The notes beneath the pieces were generated by a model. The model was not told where the DNA came from. It made no database searches and saw only the letters and a program-made list of their open reading frames with translations. Source: an uncultured Myxococcales bacterium (GTDB taxonomy: Bacteria; Myxococcota_A; UBA9042). From it: a DNA stretch of 64,000 nucleotides. Every line of letters starts with the position of its first letter. The first letter of the stretch is position 1. A program made the translations under genes and the position numbers. This document shows, one piece after another, positions 1 through 8,246 of the stretch. Where the stretch lies: NCBI GenBank assembly GCA_903924465.1, contig CAIYBN010000099.1, positions 79,009 through 143,008 of the forward strand, read 5' to 3'.

Positions 1-329
1 GTCATCAGCGGCCCCGGACGCAGGATCCAGGTCAGCGCCCGCGCCAGCAGCGACTCCTGGGTTCGATGCGCCGCGTGTTCCTCCGCCGCGTGCGCCGCCG
101 CCGACAGCACAACCGAACGCACGCTCGAGGCCACGTCCGGACGCGGCAGGGTCGCGACGCGCTGGTGCAGGGACACGTACGCGCTCAACTCCGCGGCAGC
201 GATTTCCGCTTCCAACGCCGCGTCCTCGGCCGTCGCATCGTGACCAGCAATCCGGCGCTCATAGGCGTCGACAATGGCCGCGTCTACCCGCTCTTGCGCT
301 GTATTTTCTGTGGCTTGCCGCCGCGTCAT
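1..329 (-). CDS. Probable anti-sigma factor, N-terminal part (cut by window edge)
   Basis: An open frame reads from an ATG at 329 down to the window edge without a stop (109 codons seen). The visible protein starts MTRRQATENTAQERVDAAI and is Ala/Glu-rich and helical, with a stretch LPRPDVASSVRSVVLSAAA and then ALTWILRPGPLM just before the edge. That ending looks like the approach to a membrane segment. The gene follows the ECF sigma factor gene by 79 bases on the same strand, the usual position of an anti-sigma partner, so I infer it holds that sigma factor at the membrane. I see no zinc-finger HXXXCXXC motif in this part. It could instead be another sigma-linked regulator; the missing C-terminus would decide. 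Confidence 0.6.
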   Translation of the reverse strand, partial: MTRRQATENTAQERVDAAIVDAYERRIAGHDATAEDAALEAEIAAAELSAYVSLHQRVATLPRPDVASSVRSVVLSAAAHAAEEHAAHRTQESLLARALTWILRPGPLM

Positions 330-349
330 CGTCGCCTCGTTGCCTGGCT

Positions 350-388
350 GGGCCGGATCCACACAATCCGGCCCACGTTTTCAGTATA
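350..388 (-). promoter_or_regulatory. Minus 10 box followed by a perfect leader hairpin
   Basis: On the minus strand a TATACT hexamer preceded by GGC (383-388) is followed within 10 bases by a perfect 9-bp stem (GGGCCGGAT at 374-366 pairing with ATCCGGCCC at 358-350, 7-base loop). A transcript starting at this box would begin with the hairpin, 20 bases before the ATG at 329. No good minus 35 box is visible. On the minus strand no T-run follows, so a simple terminator is unlikely; 5' stabilisation or attenuation between sigma and anti-sigma genes is an inference. Confidence 0.45.
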
Positions 389-408
389 GCCCATTTCGCC
401 GTTGCTGA

Positions 409-1014
409 TCACAGGAAGTCGATCAGCGCCTCCCGTAACTGTTTGAGTGCATAGCGCATTCTGCTCTTCACCGTGTTCTCGTTGATCGCCGTCGCCTCGG
501 CAATCTCGGCAAAACTCAGACCGGACAGCTCGCGCAGCGCAAACACTTCCCGCTGCTCGTCTGGCAACTGCGCCATCGCCGCCTCGAACGCCGCTTGGAA
601 TTCGCGATCGGCCAGATTGCGGACGGCATCCGTGCCCACACTGTCATTGGCAATGCGATCGCCCAGCGTGCGGTTGTCGTCGCTCCCTGTCGGCGCATCC
701 AAGGACGGCCCGGCGCGGAAACGATCCCGCCGCGACGCATCGATGCACAGGTTGCGCGCGATGGTGTACAGCCACGTGCGAAACTTGGCCTGACCTTGAA
801 ACCCGGCACCATTGCGCACCACCCGCAGGAACGCATCTTGCACGACGTCATCCGGCCGTGCCGCGCCACGTTGCTGGGCAAAAGCCCGCAGCGCCCGCGC
901 GTGGCGGTCGTACAACGTCGTCATGGCCCGCGCGTCACCGCTTTGGTAGCGCGCGAACAGCGTTTCATCGCTGACCGGCTCTTCGCCGATGACCATCAGG
1001 AGCCAACTCAGCAC
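409..1014 (-). CDS. ECF-type RNA polymerase sigma factor (sigma-70 family)
   Basis: This 201-residue protein has the two-domain layout of extracytoplasmic-function sigma factors. Region 2 (about residues 21-95) includes DDVVQDAFLRVVRN and FRTWLYTIARNLCIDASRR, which bind core polymerase and the minus 10 element. Region 4 (about 142-198) includes LPDEQREVFALRELSGLSFAEIAE and a helix-turn-helix ending in NTVKSRMRYALKQLRE, for the minus 35 element. I take the GTG at 1014 because a GAGGTG ribosome site lies 5-6 bases upstream; an ATG at 996 is the alternative. A gene that looks like its anti-sigma factor follows downstream, so release of the sigma factor by an envelope signal is likely by analogy. 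Confidence 0.92.
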   Translation of the reverse strand: MLSWLLMVIGEEPVSDETLFARYQSGDARAMTTLYDRHARALRAFAQQRGAARPDDVVQDAFLRVVRNGAGFQGQAKFRTWLYTIARNLCIDASRRDRFRAGPSLDAPTGSDDNRTLGDRIANDSVGTDAVRNLADREFQAAFEAAMAQLPDEQREVFALRELSGLSFAEIAEATAINENTVKSRMRYALKQLREALIDFL

Positions 1015-1060
1015 CCGTCACCTCAGACGCACCAAGCGCCGATTCGGTCTAACCAAGCCA

Positions 1061-1089
1061 ACAGTAGCAACATCCGCCGTGTGCGCCAA
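1061..1089 (-). promoter_or_regulatory. Promoter of the sigma factor gene
   Basis: Minus strand TTGGCG (1089-1084), 17-base spacer, TACTGT (1066-1061) preceded by TGC, giving an extended minus 10. The predicted start point is about 40 bases upstream of the GTG at 1014. The TGGCGC core with 13 bases to GCTA matches the boxes before the genes at 11306 and 17812. Confidence 0.5.
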
Positions 1090-1092
1090 CCC

Positions 1093-2394
1093 TCAAGCCT
1101 TCTGCAGCCGAACCACCGCTTCGACGTGCGGCGTATGCGGAAATGCGTCGATGAGCACCGCGGATTGCAAGGCATACCCAGCACTTTGAAGCAGTTGCAG
1201 ATCGCGCCGCAGCGTGTCCAGCGCGCACGAGACGTAGACGATGTGCTGCGGCCCGGCGATCGTCGCCTGCTGGCATACGCCACGCGCGCCGGCTCGCCCT
1301 GGATCCAGCAGCCAGGCCTCGCCGGGAAGTGGAGCGTCGACGAGTTCATCGACATCGCCACAGAACAACTGGAACTGCGGCGCATCCGCAAGCGTCACGC
1401 GCGCCCGCGCCACCGCTTCCGCATCCTGCTCCACCGTCCGGATCACTGGCGCTCTGCCGATGCACACCGTGCTCAGATTGCCCGATCCGGCGAAGAATTC
1501 CTGAATCCGCGGCACTGGACCCATCGCATCCAAAGCGTCGTTGACCGCCTGGCGAATCGCCCGGTTGCCCGCCTCGGTGGCCTGACAAAAGCCCGCTGCG
1601 TCCACTTGCACCGGCCAATCGCCCAGCGTCTCGGGCAGCGTCACCTCGCGCAGGCCCGCCACGTCCGTGTGCCGCCCGATCGACAACGTCACACCCGCCA
1701 CGCCCAGTGCACCCAGCAGCGCGGATGCCTGCGGCAGCAAGCGGAAATCGTGCGGCAGCCCGTGAATCGCCACCAGCACGCCTTGCACACCTTCGACGGC
1801 GTACACCTCGCCGGTCTTCAGCCACGGCCGCGCCACTTCTGGCAGCACGTGCAGCAAGCGGCTCAGCGGCTCGGTCAGCACCAGACAATCGCTCACCTCG
1901 GCGATGTCGTGTGACGCCCGCGCCATCATCCCCGCGACCAGCTTGCCGCGATCGCTGCGCAGATGCAGCCGCACCCGTCGGCGGTGACGCCACGGCGGCA
2001 CGGGCTGCTGGGCGATCTGGATGTCCACCACGCGACCGATCGCGTGGCGCAAGAAACTGGCCTTTTCGGCCTGCTGCGTCGGCAAATCGATGTGCTGCCA
2101 CGTGCAGCCACCGCATTTGGCAAACACTGGACACGGCGGCGTCTGGCGATGCGGCGACGGCGTCACGATCTCGGCGATGCGACCGCGCAACGTCCCACGC
2201 TGCTGGGGCAACTGTTCGATCAAGAGGCGATCACCGGGCACGGCATCGGGCACCAGCACCACGCGGCCGTCATCCAGGCGGGCAATCGCGTCGCCCAGCC
2301 CACCGAGCGCCGTGACCTCCACCAGCGCGACCTCCGAAGAGCGCAGCTTGGCAGGTCGTTTGGGCGGTGACACTTGACGTGGACGGGGTCGCAT
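1093..2394 (-). CDS. 23S rRNA (uracil-5-)-methyltransferase, RumA/TrmA family
   Basis: An S-adenosylmethionine-dependent C5-uracil methyltransferase of the RlmD/RumA group. A TRAM-like RNA-binding domain lies at the N-terminus (about residues 18-75). It is followed by the iron-sulfur ligands C-x5-C-x2-C (CPVFAKCGGC) with a fourth Cys in VSDCLVL. The catalytic domain has GFCQATEAGN, the SAM-binding EFFAGSGNLS, the DPGRAGARG loop and the nucleophile Cys in VYVSCALDTLRRD. The ATG at 2394 gives 433 residues and excludes an upstream extension that would run through the divergent lipoprotein gene. The family is certain, but whether it acts on position 747, 1939 or a tRNA site is not. The 3' end carries the sigma factor promoter. 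Confidence 0.9.
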   Translation of the reverse strand: MRPRPRQVSPPKRPAKLRSSEVALVEVTALGGLGDAIARLDDGRVVLVPDAVPGDRLLIEQLPQQRGTLRGRIAEIVTPSPHRQTPPCPVFAKCGGCTWQHIDLPTQQAEKASFLRHAIGRVVDIQIAQQPVPPWRHRRRVRLHLRSDRGKLVAGMMARASHDIAEVSDCLVLTEPLSRLLHVLPEVARPWLKTGEVYAVEGVQGVLVAIHGLPHDFRLLPQASALLGALGVAGVTLSIGRHTDVAGLREVTLPETLGDWPVQVDAAGFCQATEAGNRAIRQAVNDALDAMGPVPRIQEFFAGSGNLSTVCIGRAPVIRTVEQDAEAVARARVTLADAPQFQLFCGDVDELVDAPLPGEAWLLDPGRAGARGVCQQATIAGPQHIVYVSCALDTLRRDLQLLQSAGYALQSAVLIDAFPHTPHVEAVVRLQKA

Positions 2395-2403
2395 CCCTAG
2401 CCT
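2374..2403 (+). promoter_or_regulatory. Promoter of the lipoprotein-methyltransferase pair
   Basis: TTGACG (2374-2379), 18-base spacer, TAGCCT (2398-2403), placed within the 5' end of the divergent methyltransferase gene. A small stem-loop (CGCCG and CGGCG arms, 2409-2423) sits in the short leader, directly before the GGGGA ribosome site. Confidence 0.5.
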
Positions 2404-2434
2404 CTGTGCGCCGCGAAACGGCGTGGGGATGGCG

Positions 2435-3451
2435 ATGAGAACGCGTTTGATAGCCTTTGTCACTTTTCTGGCCGCCCTATGGATCGCCAGTTGCGGCGCG
2501 AGCACAGGCGGCGGCGGCGGTGGCGCGCTCTACTGCGGCATCGGCGGCGCTTGCCCGACGGGATTCAGCTGCAACAGCAACAACCTTTGCGTCCCAGGCG
2601 GCACGGACGCGAGTATCGGCGACACGGGCAGCAAGTTCGACGCCGAGGGCAAGGACATCAGCACGCAGGACAGTTCACCGGGCGTCGACACCAAGATCGA
2701 CGTGCTTCAGCCGGACATCGTCGCCGCAGACATCTTCACGCCCGACGTCAAGCCCAGCGAACAGACGATCAGCGCGATCGAACAGGCCGAGACGAGCGTC
2801 AACTGCACCACGCAGACCTCCATCGCCGATACGGCCAGCGACGTCACGCTGGAACCGGTCGTCGTCACGTGCCCGCCGACCAGCCTGAAGAACAGCACCG
2901 GCACCTATTTCACCAGCTTCTTTGTCGCGCCGCAGAACGGTGCTGCGAGCGACGGAAGCTGGGCCGGCTTGCAGGTCATCGTCAACGCGCCTTCGTTCAA
3001 TGTGAATGTCGGGGATGTGTTGAATATCAAAGGCACCGTCGCGGAGTATTACTGCATGACGGAAATCATCGCCGCGCCCGCTGACGTCTCTGTCAGCGGC
3101 ACTGGCGCGGCACCGTCACCTTACGGCGTACAAGTCAGCCTATTTGGCGGCACGGGCGCCGAGGCCTTCGAGGGCGATCTCATTCAGATCAAGAATGTGC
3201 AGGTGCTTGATCCCAATCCAGTTTCCACGGACGGCAAGACGCACGGGCAGGCGAGCATCAACCACAACGGCGGTTCCGCCAGCGTGCTGTTCGCGCCGGC
3301 TTTCGGCTCCGCGTTTCTCGGCACCAGCGCGAACGGCGCGACGACCACGTTCACCGCCGGGCAAGCGTTCACCAGCGTCACCGGCAACTTGCAGTGGTCC
3401 TTCGGCCAATGGGTCATCCGCGCGCGCTCCGACGCCGACCTCGTCCTATGA
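2435..3451 (+). CDS. Predicted lipoprotein with Cys-rich motif and Asp-rich linker
   Basis: This 338-residue exported protein starts with MRTRLIAFVTFLAALWIASC, a lipoprotein signal with Cys 20 as the acylation site. Next come a Gly-rich spacer, a short Cys module (YCGIGGACPTGFSC then CVPGG) and an Asp/Ser/Thr-rich linker to about residue 105. The C-terminal 230 residues are beta-rich, with phrases such as VNVGDVLNIKGTVAEYY and FEGDLIQIKNVQV that resemble OB-fold modules of secreted proteins; this fold is inference. I chose the third in-frame start (2435) because GGGGA lies about 7 bases upstream. Its stop overlaps the start of the downstream DNA methyltransferase (ATGA), so the two are translated together. 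Function unknown. Confidence 0.8.
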   Translation: MRTRLIAFVTFLAALWIASCGASTGGGGGGALYCGIGGACPTGFSCNSNNLCVPGGTDASIGDTGSKFDAEGKDISTQDSSPGVDTKIDVLQPDIVAADIFTPDVKPSEQTISAIEQAETSVNCTTQTSIADTASDVTLEPVVVTCPPTSLKNSTGTYFTSFFVAPQNGAASDGSWAGLQVIVNAPSFNVNVGDVLNIKGTVAEYYCMTEIIAAPADVSVSGTGAAPSPYGVQVSLFGGTGAEAFEGDLIQIKNVQVLDPNPVSTDGKTHGQASINHNGGSASVLFAPAFGSAFLGTSANGATTTFTAGQAFTSVTGNLQWSFGQWVIRARSDADLVL

Positions 3452-4686
3452 CCGACGTGCGTTTGACGTGGCCTGGGCGACAGCCACCAGGGCCGCTGAC
3501 CCACCACAACCTTGCGCCGCTGCTGACGATTCCTGCACGCGCAATTGGCATGGGCAATGCGCGGCTGATGGCCGGCGAGGCGCTTGCCGTGCTTGACCGA
3601 CTTCTGCAGGAAGGCCGCGCGGGGCAAGTGGACCTGGCATATCTGGATCCGCCGTTTGGCGCGGGCGTGACCTGGCCGCGACGGCGCGACGTCGAGACCG
3701 CGGAAGGGCGGGTCACGCAGGATGTGGTGGCGTACGAAGATCCCGCGGATGGGCTGGCAGAGTGGCTGCAACACCTGGATACCGTGCTGGATCGCGTTCA
3801 CCAACTGCTGTCGCCGCGAGGCTCCGTCTACCTGCATCTGGATTTCCGCCGCGCGCCGCATGCCCGGTTGCTGCTCGACGAACGTTTTGGCCCGACGGCG
3901 CTGCGCAACGAGATCGTTTGGGCCTACGGTCTCGGCGGCTCGAGCAAGGATCGCTTTGGCCGCAAGCACGACGTGATCCAGTTTTACGCCAAGAATCCCA
4001 AGCACACGTATTTTCAGGCGCCGCTGCAAAAGGCCACGTCGCAGCGGATGAAGGGGCTGTCCAAGCGGGCCACAGACGTGTGGCAGACGCCGCACGCCGG
4101 CCTGGACGCCGAGATTTCCGGAGCCTGGGCCGACTCGCTGGTGGATCTGACGCTGTCCAACAGCGACCATCAGCGTACCGGCTATCCGACCCAGAAGCCG
4201 CTCGCGCTGTTGGAGCGCATCGTCCACGCGTCGTTGCCGCCGGGCGGTCTGGCGCTGGATCCGATGGCGGGCTCAGGCACGCTGGGCGTCGCGGCCGTGC
4301 AAGTGGGCGCCCAGGTGATCCTGGGCGATCGCAGCCCGGTGGCGCTGGACGCGAGCCGAGGCCGACTCGTCGCCTTGGGCTGCGCCGTGCAGTTGGACAA
4401 CATCGACGCTACGCTGCAGGTGGGGAATTTGTCGCCGTTGCGCGCGCGGATCGCCGACCAGCGCGTCCGCCTCGAGACGTCGGATGGGTCCGGAAACGGC
4501 GTCGAAACGCTCTCCGCATGGGGCGTTCTCGATGGATCAGGTCAAGCGCTGGCCTGGTGGGACGGCGGCGCGGAACGGACGCGCGGACAGGTCCCGATGG
4601 AACTCGCTGTGAACACAGGCGACGCGCGCGCGTTGTTGGCGATCGATACGGCTGGACGCTTGTGGCAGGGTGACCTGGTCAGCTAG
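3448..4686 (+). CDS. Site-specific DNA methyltransferase, beta class (orphan)
   Basis: An amino-methyltransferase (N6-adenine or N4-cytosine) of 412 residues. The catalytic motif DPPF is at residues 67-70 and the SAM-binding motif DPMAGSGTLG at 271-280, after TGYPTQKPLALLERI. Catalytic before SAM motif is the beta-class order seen in type III Mod and CcrM-like enzymes. The N-terminal extension is short, and about 90 extra C-terminal residues (LSAWGVLDGSGQALAWWDGG onward) are of unknown role. The start ATG overlaps the lipoprotein stop by 4 bases. No restriction endonuclease gene is adjacent, so it is probably an orphan methylase. Pairing with a lipoprotein gene is odd. Confidence 0.85.
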   Translation: MTDVRLTWPGRQPPGPLTHHNLAPLLTIPARAIGMGNARLMAGEALAVLDRLLQEGRAGQVDLAYLDPPFGAGVTWPRRRDVETAEGRVTQDVVAYEDPADGLAEWLQHLDTVLDRVHQLLSPRGSVYLHLDFRRAPHARLLLDERFGPTALRNEIVWAYGLGGSSKDRFGRKHDVIQFYAKNPKHTYFQAPLQKATSQRMKGLSKRATDVWQTPHAGLDAEISGAWADSLVDLTLSNSDHQRTGYPTQKPLALLERIVHASLPPGGLALDPMAGSGTLGVAAVQVGAQVILGDRSPVALDASRGRLVALGCAVQLDNIDATLQVGNLSPLRARIADQRVRLETSDGSGNGVETLSAWGVLDGSGQALAWWDGGAERTRGQVPMELAVNTGDARALLAIDTAGRLWQGDLVS

Positions 4687-4698
4687 CGGACGAGGCGC

Positions 4699-6135
4699 TC
4701 AGACGCCGTCGCCAAGGCCTTTGCCCAGCGCCGCAAGCAAATCCATCAGCGCCTTGGACTCGGTCTCGAATGCCGCGCGTTCCCGCGAATTCACAGCGGG
4801 TTGCACCACGTCGCCCAACGACGCCGGATCCAGGTATTTGCTGTGCTGCTTGACGCCAAAGTGCAAATGCGGCCCCGTGGACAAGCCCGTGGAGCCGACA
4901 AAGCCCACAACTTGACCTTTATGCACGGCGTCACCGGGCTTCACCGTCGCGACGAATCGCGACAAGTGCATGTATTCCGTCAGGTAGCCGCCATCATGCC
5001 GCACACGCACGACGTTGCCTGCCGCACCCGCGCGTTCCGCGGACACCAAATGACCATCGCCCGCCGCGTAAACCGGTGTACCGCTGGACGCAGCGAAATC
5101 GACGCCAAAATGCGCCTTCATCTTGTGCAGAATGGGATGCAGCCGCATACCGAAATTGGACGTCTGGTGGCCGACTTGCAGCGGCTGGCGGAGGAACAGC
5201 GGTTCCAGACCTTGGCCATCGGGCGCGTACAAGTCGCCGTGGAAATTGAGCGCCACGGTCCGGCCGTCCTGCGGCTTGAGCACACTGCGATGTTCCAGCG
5301 CGGCCACACCCAGATAGCGCTCCACGTGATCGCCGTCGACCAGTTTGTCGACCACGACGCGCAATTCGTCGCCCGTGTGGAGTTCGATCGGCCGCAGCAG
5401 GCGATCGGTCAGCATCGGCTGCAACAGTTCAACGAGGCCTTCGCCTTCGCCGCAGCGGCGCAGCGAGGTCTCCAAACTGCCGATGATGCCACAGCGCAGC
5501 GCCGTCCGGATGACCGTGCCGGGCAGGCCGCCTTCGCTGGCGTCAAAGCCGCCCGCCGTCCGCTGGATCGTCAGGCCCTCCGCATGACTCGGCGCGATAA
5601 CCAGAGTCTGCAGCGCGCTCGCGTCCATCACGCCGGCGGTATCGAAGCGCGCCCACAGCCGCCAACCTGCCTGCAATTTTTGCGGATTACGCAGTTGGCT
5701 GTACGCCGCCACGACCTGCCGCGAGGTCTCGCCGTGAATGAACAGCCGCGCCAGCGCTTGCGACAGGCTCTCGCCCTGCTCGACCAGGACCGAGCGGGTC
5801 ACCCCGGGTGTGGATTCCGGCTGCCCGCCCGGCGTCGACTTGGTCGCGGACAGGCGCACGGCGGGCTGGGCTTTGCCAAACACTGCGTCAACGCGCGCGC
5901 CGCTTGGCGGGTTGGCCAGCACGGAAGCCACGGCATTGTCCGGCAGCGCGGGTTTCTCGGCAGCGTCCTGCAGCGTGCTCAGGCGCGCCATCGGGTCCAT
6001 CGGCGCCAATTCCGGCGACGCGTGCCACATCGACCAGCCATTGGCCACCACGACGCCGAGAATCACGGCCACCGCGCCAACCGATGGCAGCACGGAGCGT
6101 TTCTCGTAGCGATGGCTCAGACTCAGGCGATTCAA
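4699..6135 (-). CDS. M23 family metallopeptidase (MepM/LytM-like) with membrane anchor
   Basis: A murein endopeptidase of the peptidase M23 family, expected to cut peptidoglycan cross-links in the periplasm. One N-terminal membrane segment (LPSVGAVAVILGVVVANG) is followed by a LysM/OapA-like region (GESLSQALARLFIHGET to LQAGWRLWARF) and the catalytic domain. The zinc ligands are in HFGVDF and GPHLHFGV, with HLSRF between. The frame stays open to about 6339, but that would overrun cysS and its promoter. I favour a TTG at 6135 because GGAG lies 9 bases upstream and it leaves a short basic tail before the membrane helix. TTGs at 6204 and 6243 are alternatives. Divergent from cysS. Confidence 0.85.
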   Translation of the reverse strand: MNRLSLSHRYEKRSVLPSVGAVAVILGVVVANGWSMWHASPELAPMDPMARLSTLQDAAEKPALPDNAVASVLANPPSGARVDAVFGKAQPAVRLSATKSTPGGQPESTPGVTRSVLVEQGESLSQALARLFIHGETSRQVVAAYSQLRNPQKLQAGWRLWARFDTAGVMDASALQTLVIAPSHAEGLTIQRTAGGFDASEGGLPGTVIRTALRCGIIGSLETSLRRCGEGEGLVELLQPMLTDRLLRPIELHTGDELRVVVDKLVDGDHVERYLGVAALEHRSVLKPQDGRTVALNFHGDLYAPDGQGLEPLFLRQPLQVGHQTSNFGMRLHPILHKMKAHFGVDFAASSGTPVYAAGDGHLVSAERAGAAGNVVRVRHDGGYLTEYMHLSRFVATVKPGDAVHKGQVVGFVGSTGLSTGPHLHFGVKQHSKYLDPASLGDVVQPAVNSRERAAFETESKALMDLLAALGKGLGDGV

Positions 6136-6262
6136 GGCCAGTGGCTCCGGTTCCTGTCGGTGTCGACGCGCAGTCAGATAACGCAGACGTAACGGCTCTG
6201 TCAACTGGTTGGCACGCGAGATTTGCCACGGCGGTGTCAGCAACGTGCCCAGCGTCCAGCGC

Positions 6263-6291
6263 TTGTGCTCCGTTTGCCCGGGCGCTACACT
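6263..6291 (+). promoter_or_regulatory. cysS promoter
   Basis: TTGTGC (6263-6268), 17-base spacer, TACACT (6286-6291) preceded by CGC. The start point would be about 22 bases before the GTG start of cysS. Confidence 0.5.
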
Positions 6292-6319
6292 GCACGCCCT
6301 TTCACGCACTTGTGGCACC

Positions 6320-7837
6320 GTGCAAATTCGCATCACCAACAGCCTGACCCGCCAAAAAGAGCCGCTGCGAACGCTGGTTCCCGGTAAGCTGAGCCTCTAC
6401 GTCTGCGGCGTGACCGTGTACGACTTCAGCCATGTCGGCCACGCGCGGGTCTACATTGTGTTTGACGTCGTGCAGCGCACCGCGCGGCGAATGGGTCTGG
6501 ACGTCACGTATGTTCGCAATTTCACCGATGTGGACGACAAGATCATCGCGCGTGCCAACCAGAACGGCGAGACGACGGACGCGTTGACGACGCGGATGAT
6601 CGCGGCGTTCCACGAGGACATGGATCGGCTGGACTGCGAGCGGCCACAAGTGGAGCCGCGCGTCACGACGCACATGCCTGAAATCGTGGCGATGATTGAG
6701 CAAATCATCGCGCGGGGTCATGGCTACGTCGTGCCGGGCGAAGTGCAGGCCGACGGCTCGATCGCTCAGGACGTTTATTTCGACGTCCGGACATTCCCGC
6801 CCTACGGCGCGCTGTCCGGCCGCAGCCAGGACGACAACGCGGACGGCGCCAGCGAGCGCGTGCAACACGACGCGCGCAAGCACAGCCAGGCGGATTTTGC
6901 CCTGTGGAAATCGGCCAAGCCGGGTGAGCCGTTCTGGAATTCGCCGTGGGGCAACGGCCGTCCGGGCTGGCACATCGAATGCTCGGCGATGGCGTGCAAG
7001 CACTTGGGCGAAACCTTTGACGTGCACTGCGGCGGCAAGGACCTGGTCTTTCCGCACCACGAAAACGAAATCGCCCAGGCGCGCGCGGCCAACGGTCAGG
7101 AATTTGCCCGGCAATGGATGCACAACGGCTTTGTGACGATCGACTCAGAGAAGATGTCGAAATCGCTGGGCAATTTTTTCACGATCCGCGATGTGCTCGC
7201 GCGCTTTCACCCGCAGGTGTTGCGCTATTTCCTGCTGACGGCGCACTACACGCACCCGCTGAATTTCAGCGATCGCTCCCTGGAAGAGGCGCAAAAGCGC
7301 GTACTGGCGATCTATGAGAAGCTGGCGGCGGCGGAAGCGCTGCTGACGGCACGCGGGATGGCGTCGGGCGGGCAAATGGACGAGCCTGAGTTGGAACTGG
7401 TCGAAAATGCACGTGGAGAGCTGCAGGACGCGCTGTGCGACGACTTCAACACGCCGCGCGCGCTGGCTGCGCTCTCCGAGCCGATCGCCGCGCTGTCGTT
7501 GGCGCTGGACAAGCCCAAGGCGGCCGGCGCTCTGGACGTGATTGCGCAAGTCCGTGCTTTTCTGCATGAAGCTTCGGGCTGGTTGGGATTGTTCCAGCAT
7601 CCGCCGACAACCGTGGTAGAAGCGATTGTGGCCCAGGCGCGTGATCGCCTGTTTCCGCCCGGCAGTGAAGCGCTGGCGAACGTGGAACGCCTGCTGGTCG
7701 AGCGCCAAGAAGCGCGGGCGGCAAAAGATTGGAAACGCGCCGATGAAGCGCGGGATGCGCTGACGCAGGTGGGCGCGGAAGTGCGCGATGGCCCGCAGGG
7801 AACGACCTGGCGGCCGCGATTGACCGACGAGGCGTGA
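6320..7837 (+). CDS. cysS: Cysteine--tRNA ligase
   Basis: Class I aminoacyl-tRNA synthetase that charges tRNA-Cys. From the GTG start the HIGH-type signature is SHVGHAR (residues 37-43), next to the zinc Cys in LYVCGVTVYD (Cys 29). The other zinc-site residues are in WHIECSAMA and HHENEIAQ, and the KMSKS loop is at about residue 278. Length (505 residues) is usual or slightly long for the family. I chose GTG 6320 over an ATG at 6209 because conserved sequence begins at VQIRITNSLTRQKEPL and the predicted promoter lies between the two. No strong ribosome site precedes this GTG. Expected to be essential. Confidence 0.95.
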   Translation: MQIRITNSLTRQKEPLRTLVPGKLSLYVCGVTVYDFSHVGHARVYIVFDVVQRTARRMGLDVTYVRNFTDVDDKIIARANQNGETTDALTTRMIAAFHEDMDRLDCERPQVEPRVTTHMPEIVAMIEQIIARGHGYVVPGEVQADGSIAQDVYFDVRTFPPYGALSGRSQDDNADGASERVQHDARKHSQADFALWKSAKPGEPFWNSPWGNGRPGWHIECSAMACKHLGETFDVHCGGKDLVFPHHENEIAQARAANGQEFARQWMHNGFVTIDSEKMSKSLGNFFTIRDVLARFHPQVLRYFLLTAHYTHPLNFSDRSLEEAQKRVLAIYEKLAAAEALLTARGMASGGQMDEPELELVENARGELQDALCDDFNTPRALAALSEPIAALSLALDKPKAAGALDVIAQVRAFLHEASGWLGLFQHPPTTVVEAIVAQARDRLFPPGSEALANVERLLVERQEARAAKDWKRADEARDALTQVGAEVRDGPQGTTWRPRLTDEA

Positions 7838-7879
7838 CCGAGATACAAGGCGACGCGCGGCGTCAGCGGGGAGAAAGAG

Positions 7880-8098
7880 ATGGATCCAGATTTCATTCGC
7901 GAGTTCAGTGTGTTGGCAGGTTTTGCCGGCCTCTACATCGTGGGCTCGATTTTCCTGCTCAAGGGCCACAAGACCGATCTGTCGGCGGTGGCCAACCACG
8001 GCACGCTGTCGAGCGAGTCTGGTGTGCCGACGCCGCAGCGCCTGAATCGTCGCCGCAAAGCGATCGCCCGCGAGCAGGCCGCCAAGCTGCCGGAATAG
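7880..8098 (+). CDS. Small single-pass membrane protein of unknown function
   Basis: A 72-residue protein, MDPDFIREFSVLAGFAGLYI and onward, with one hydrophobic helix (about residues 11-27, ending IFLLKG) and a basic tail (LNRRRKAIAREQAAK) that would remain in the cytoplasm. GGGGAGAAAGAG immediately precedes the ATG, which supports translation. It sits 42 bases after cysS and may share its transcript. I do not recognise the family; the size and layout resemble small accessory subunits of membrane complexes, but nothing here shows that. Confidence 0.65.
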   Translation: MDPDFIREFSVLAGFAGLYIVGSIFLLKGHKTDLSAVANHGTLSSESGVPTPQRLNRRRKAIAREQAAKLPE

Positions 8099-8246
8099 TT
8101 TGCTGCCGTTGCGATTCTAGCTGGGATGACGCCGACCACGATTTGCGCGTCGTTCAGCTGTACGATGCAACAGGTTGTCGCTGACTGCGCCGCGTACGCA
8201 CTTGCGATTTCCTTCAAGAAGTCGATTTTCGTCAGGGAGTTCTGAG

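Noticed and set aside
66..389. Plus-strand frame over the first gene
   Set aside because: Arg-rich shadow of the anti-sigma-like frame, which has the better context beside the sigma factor.
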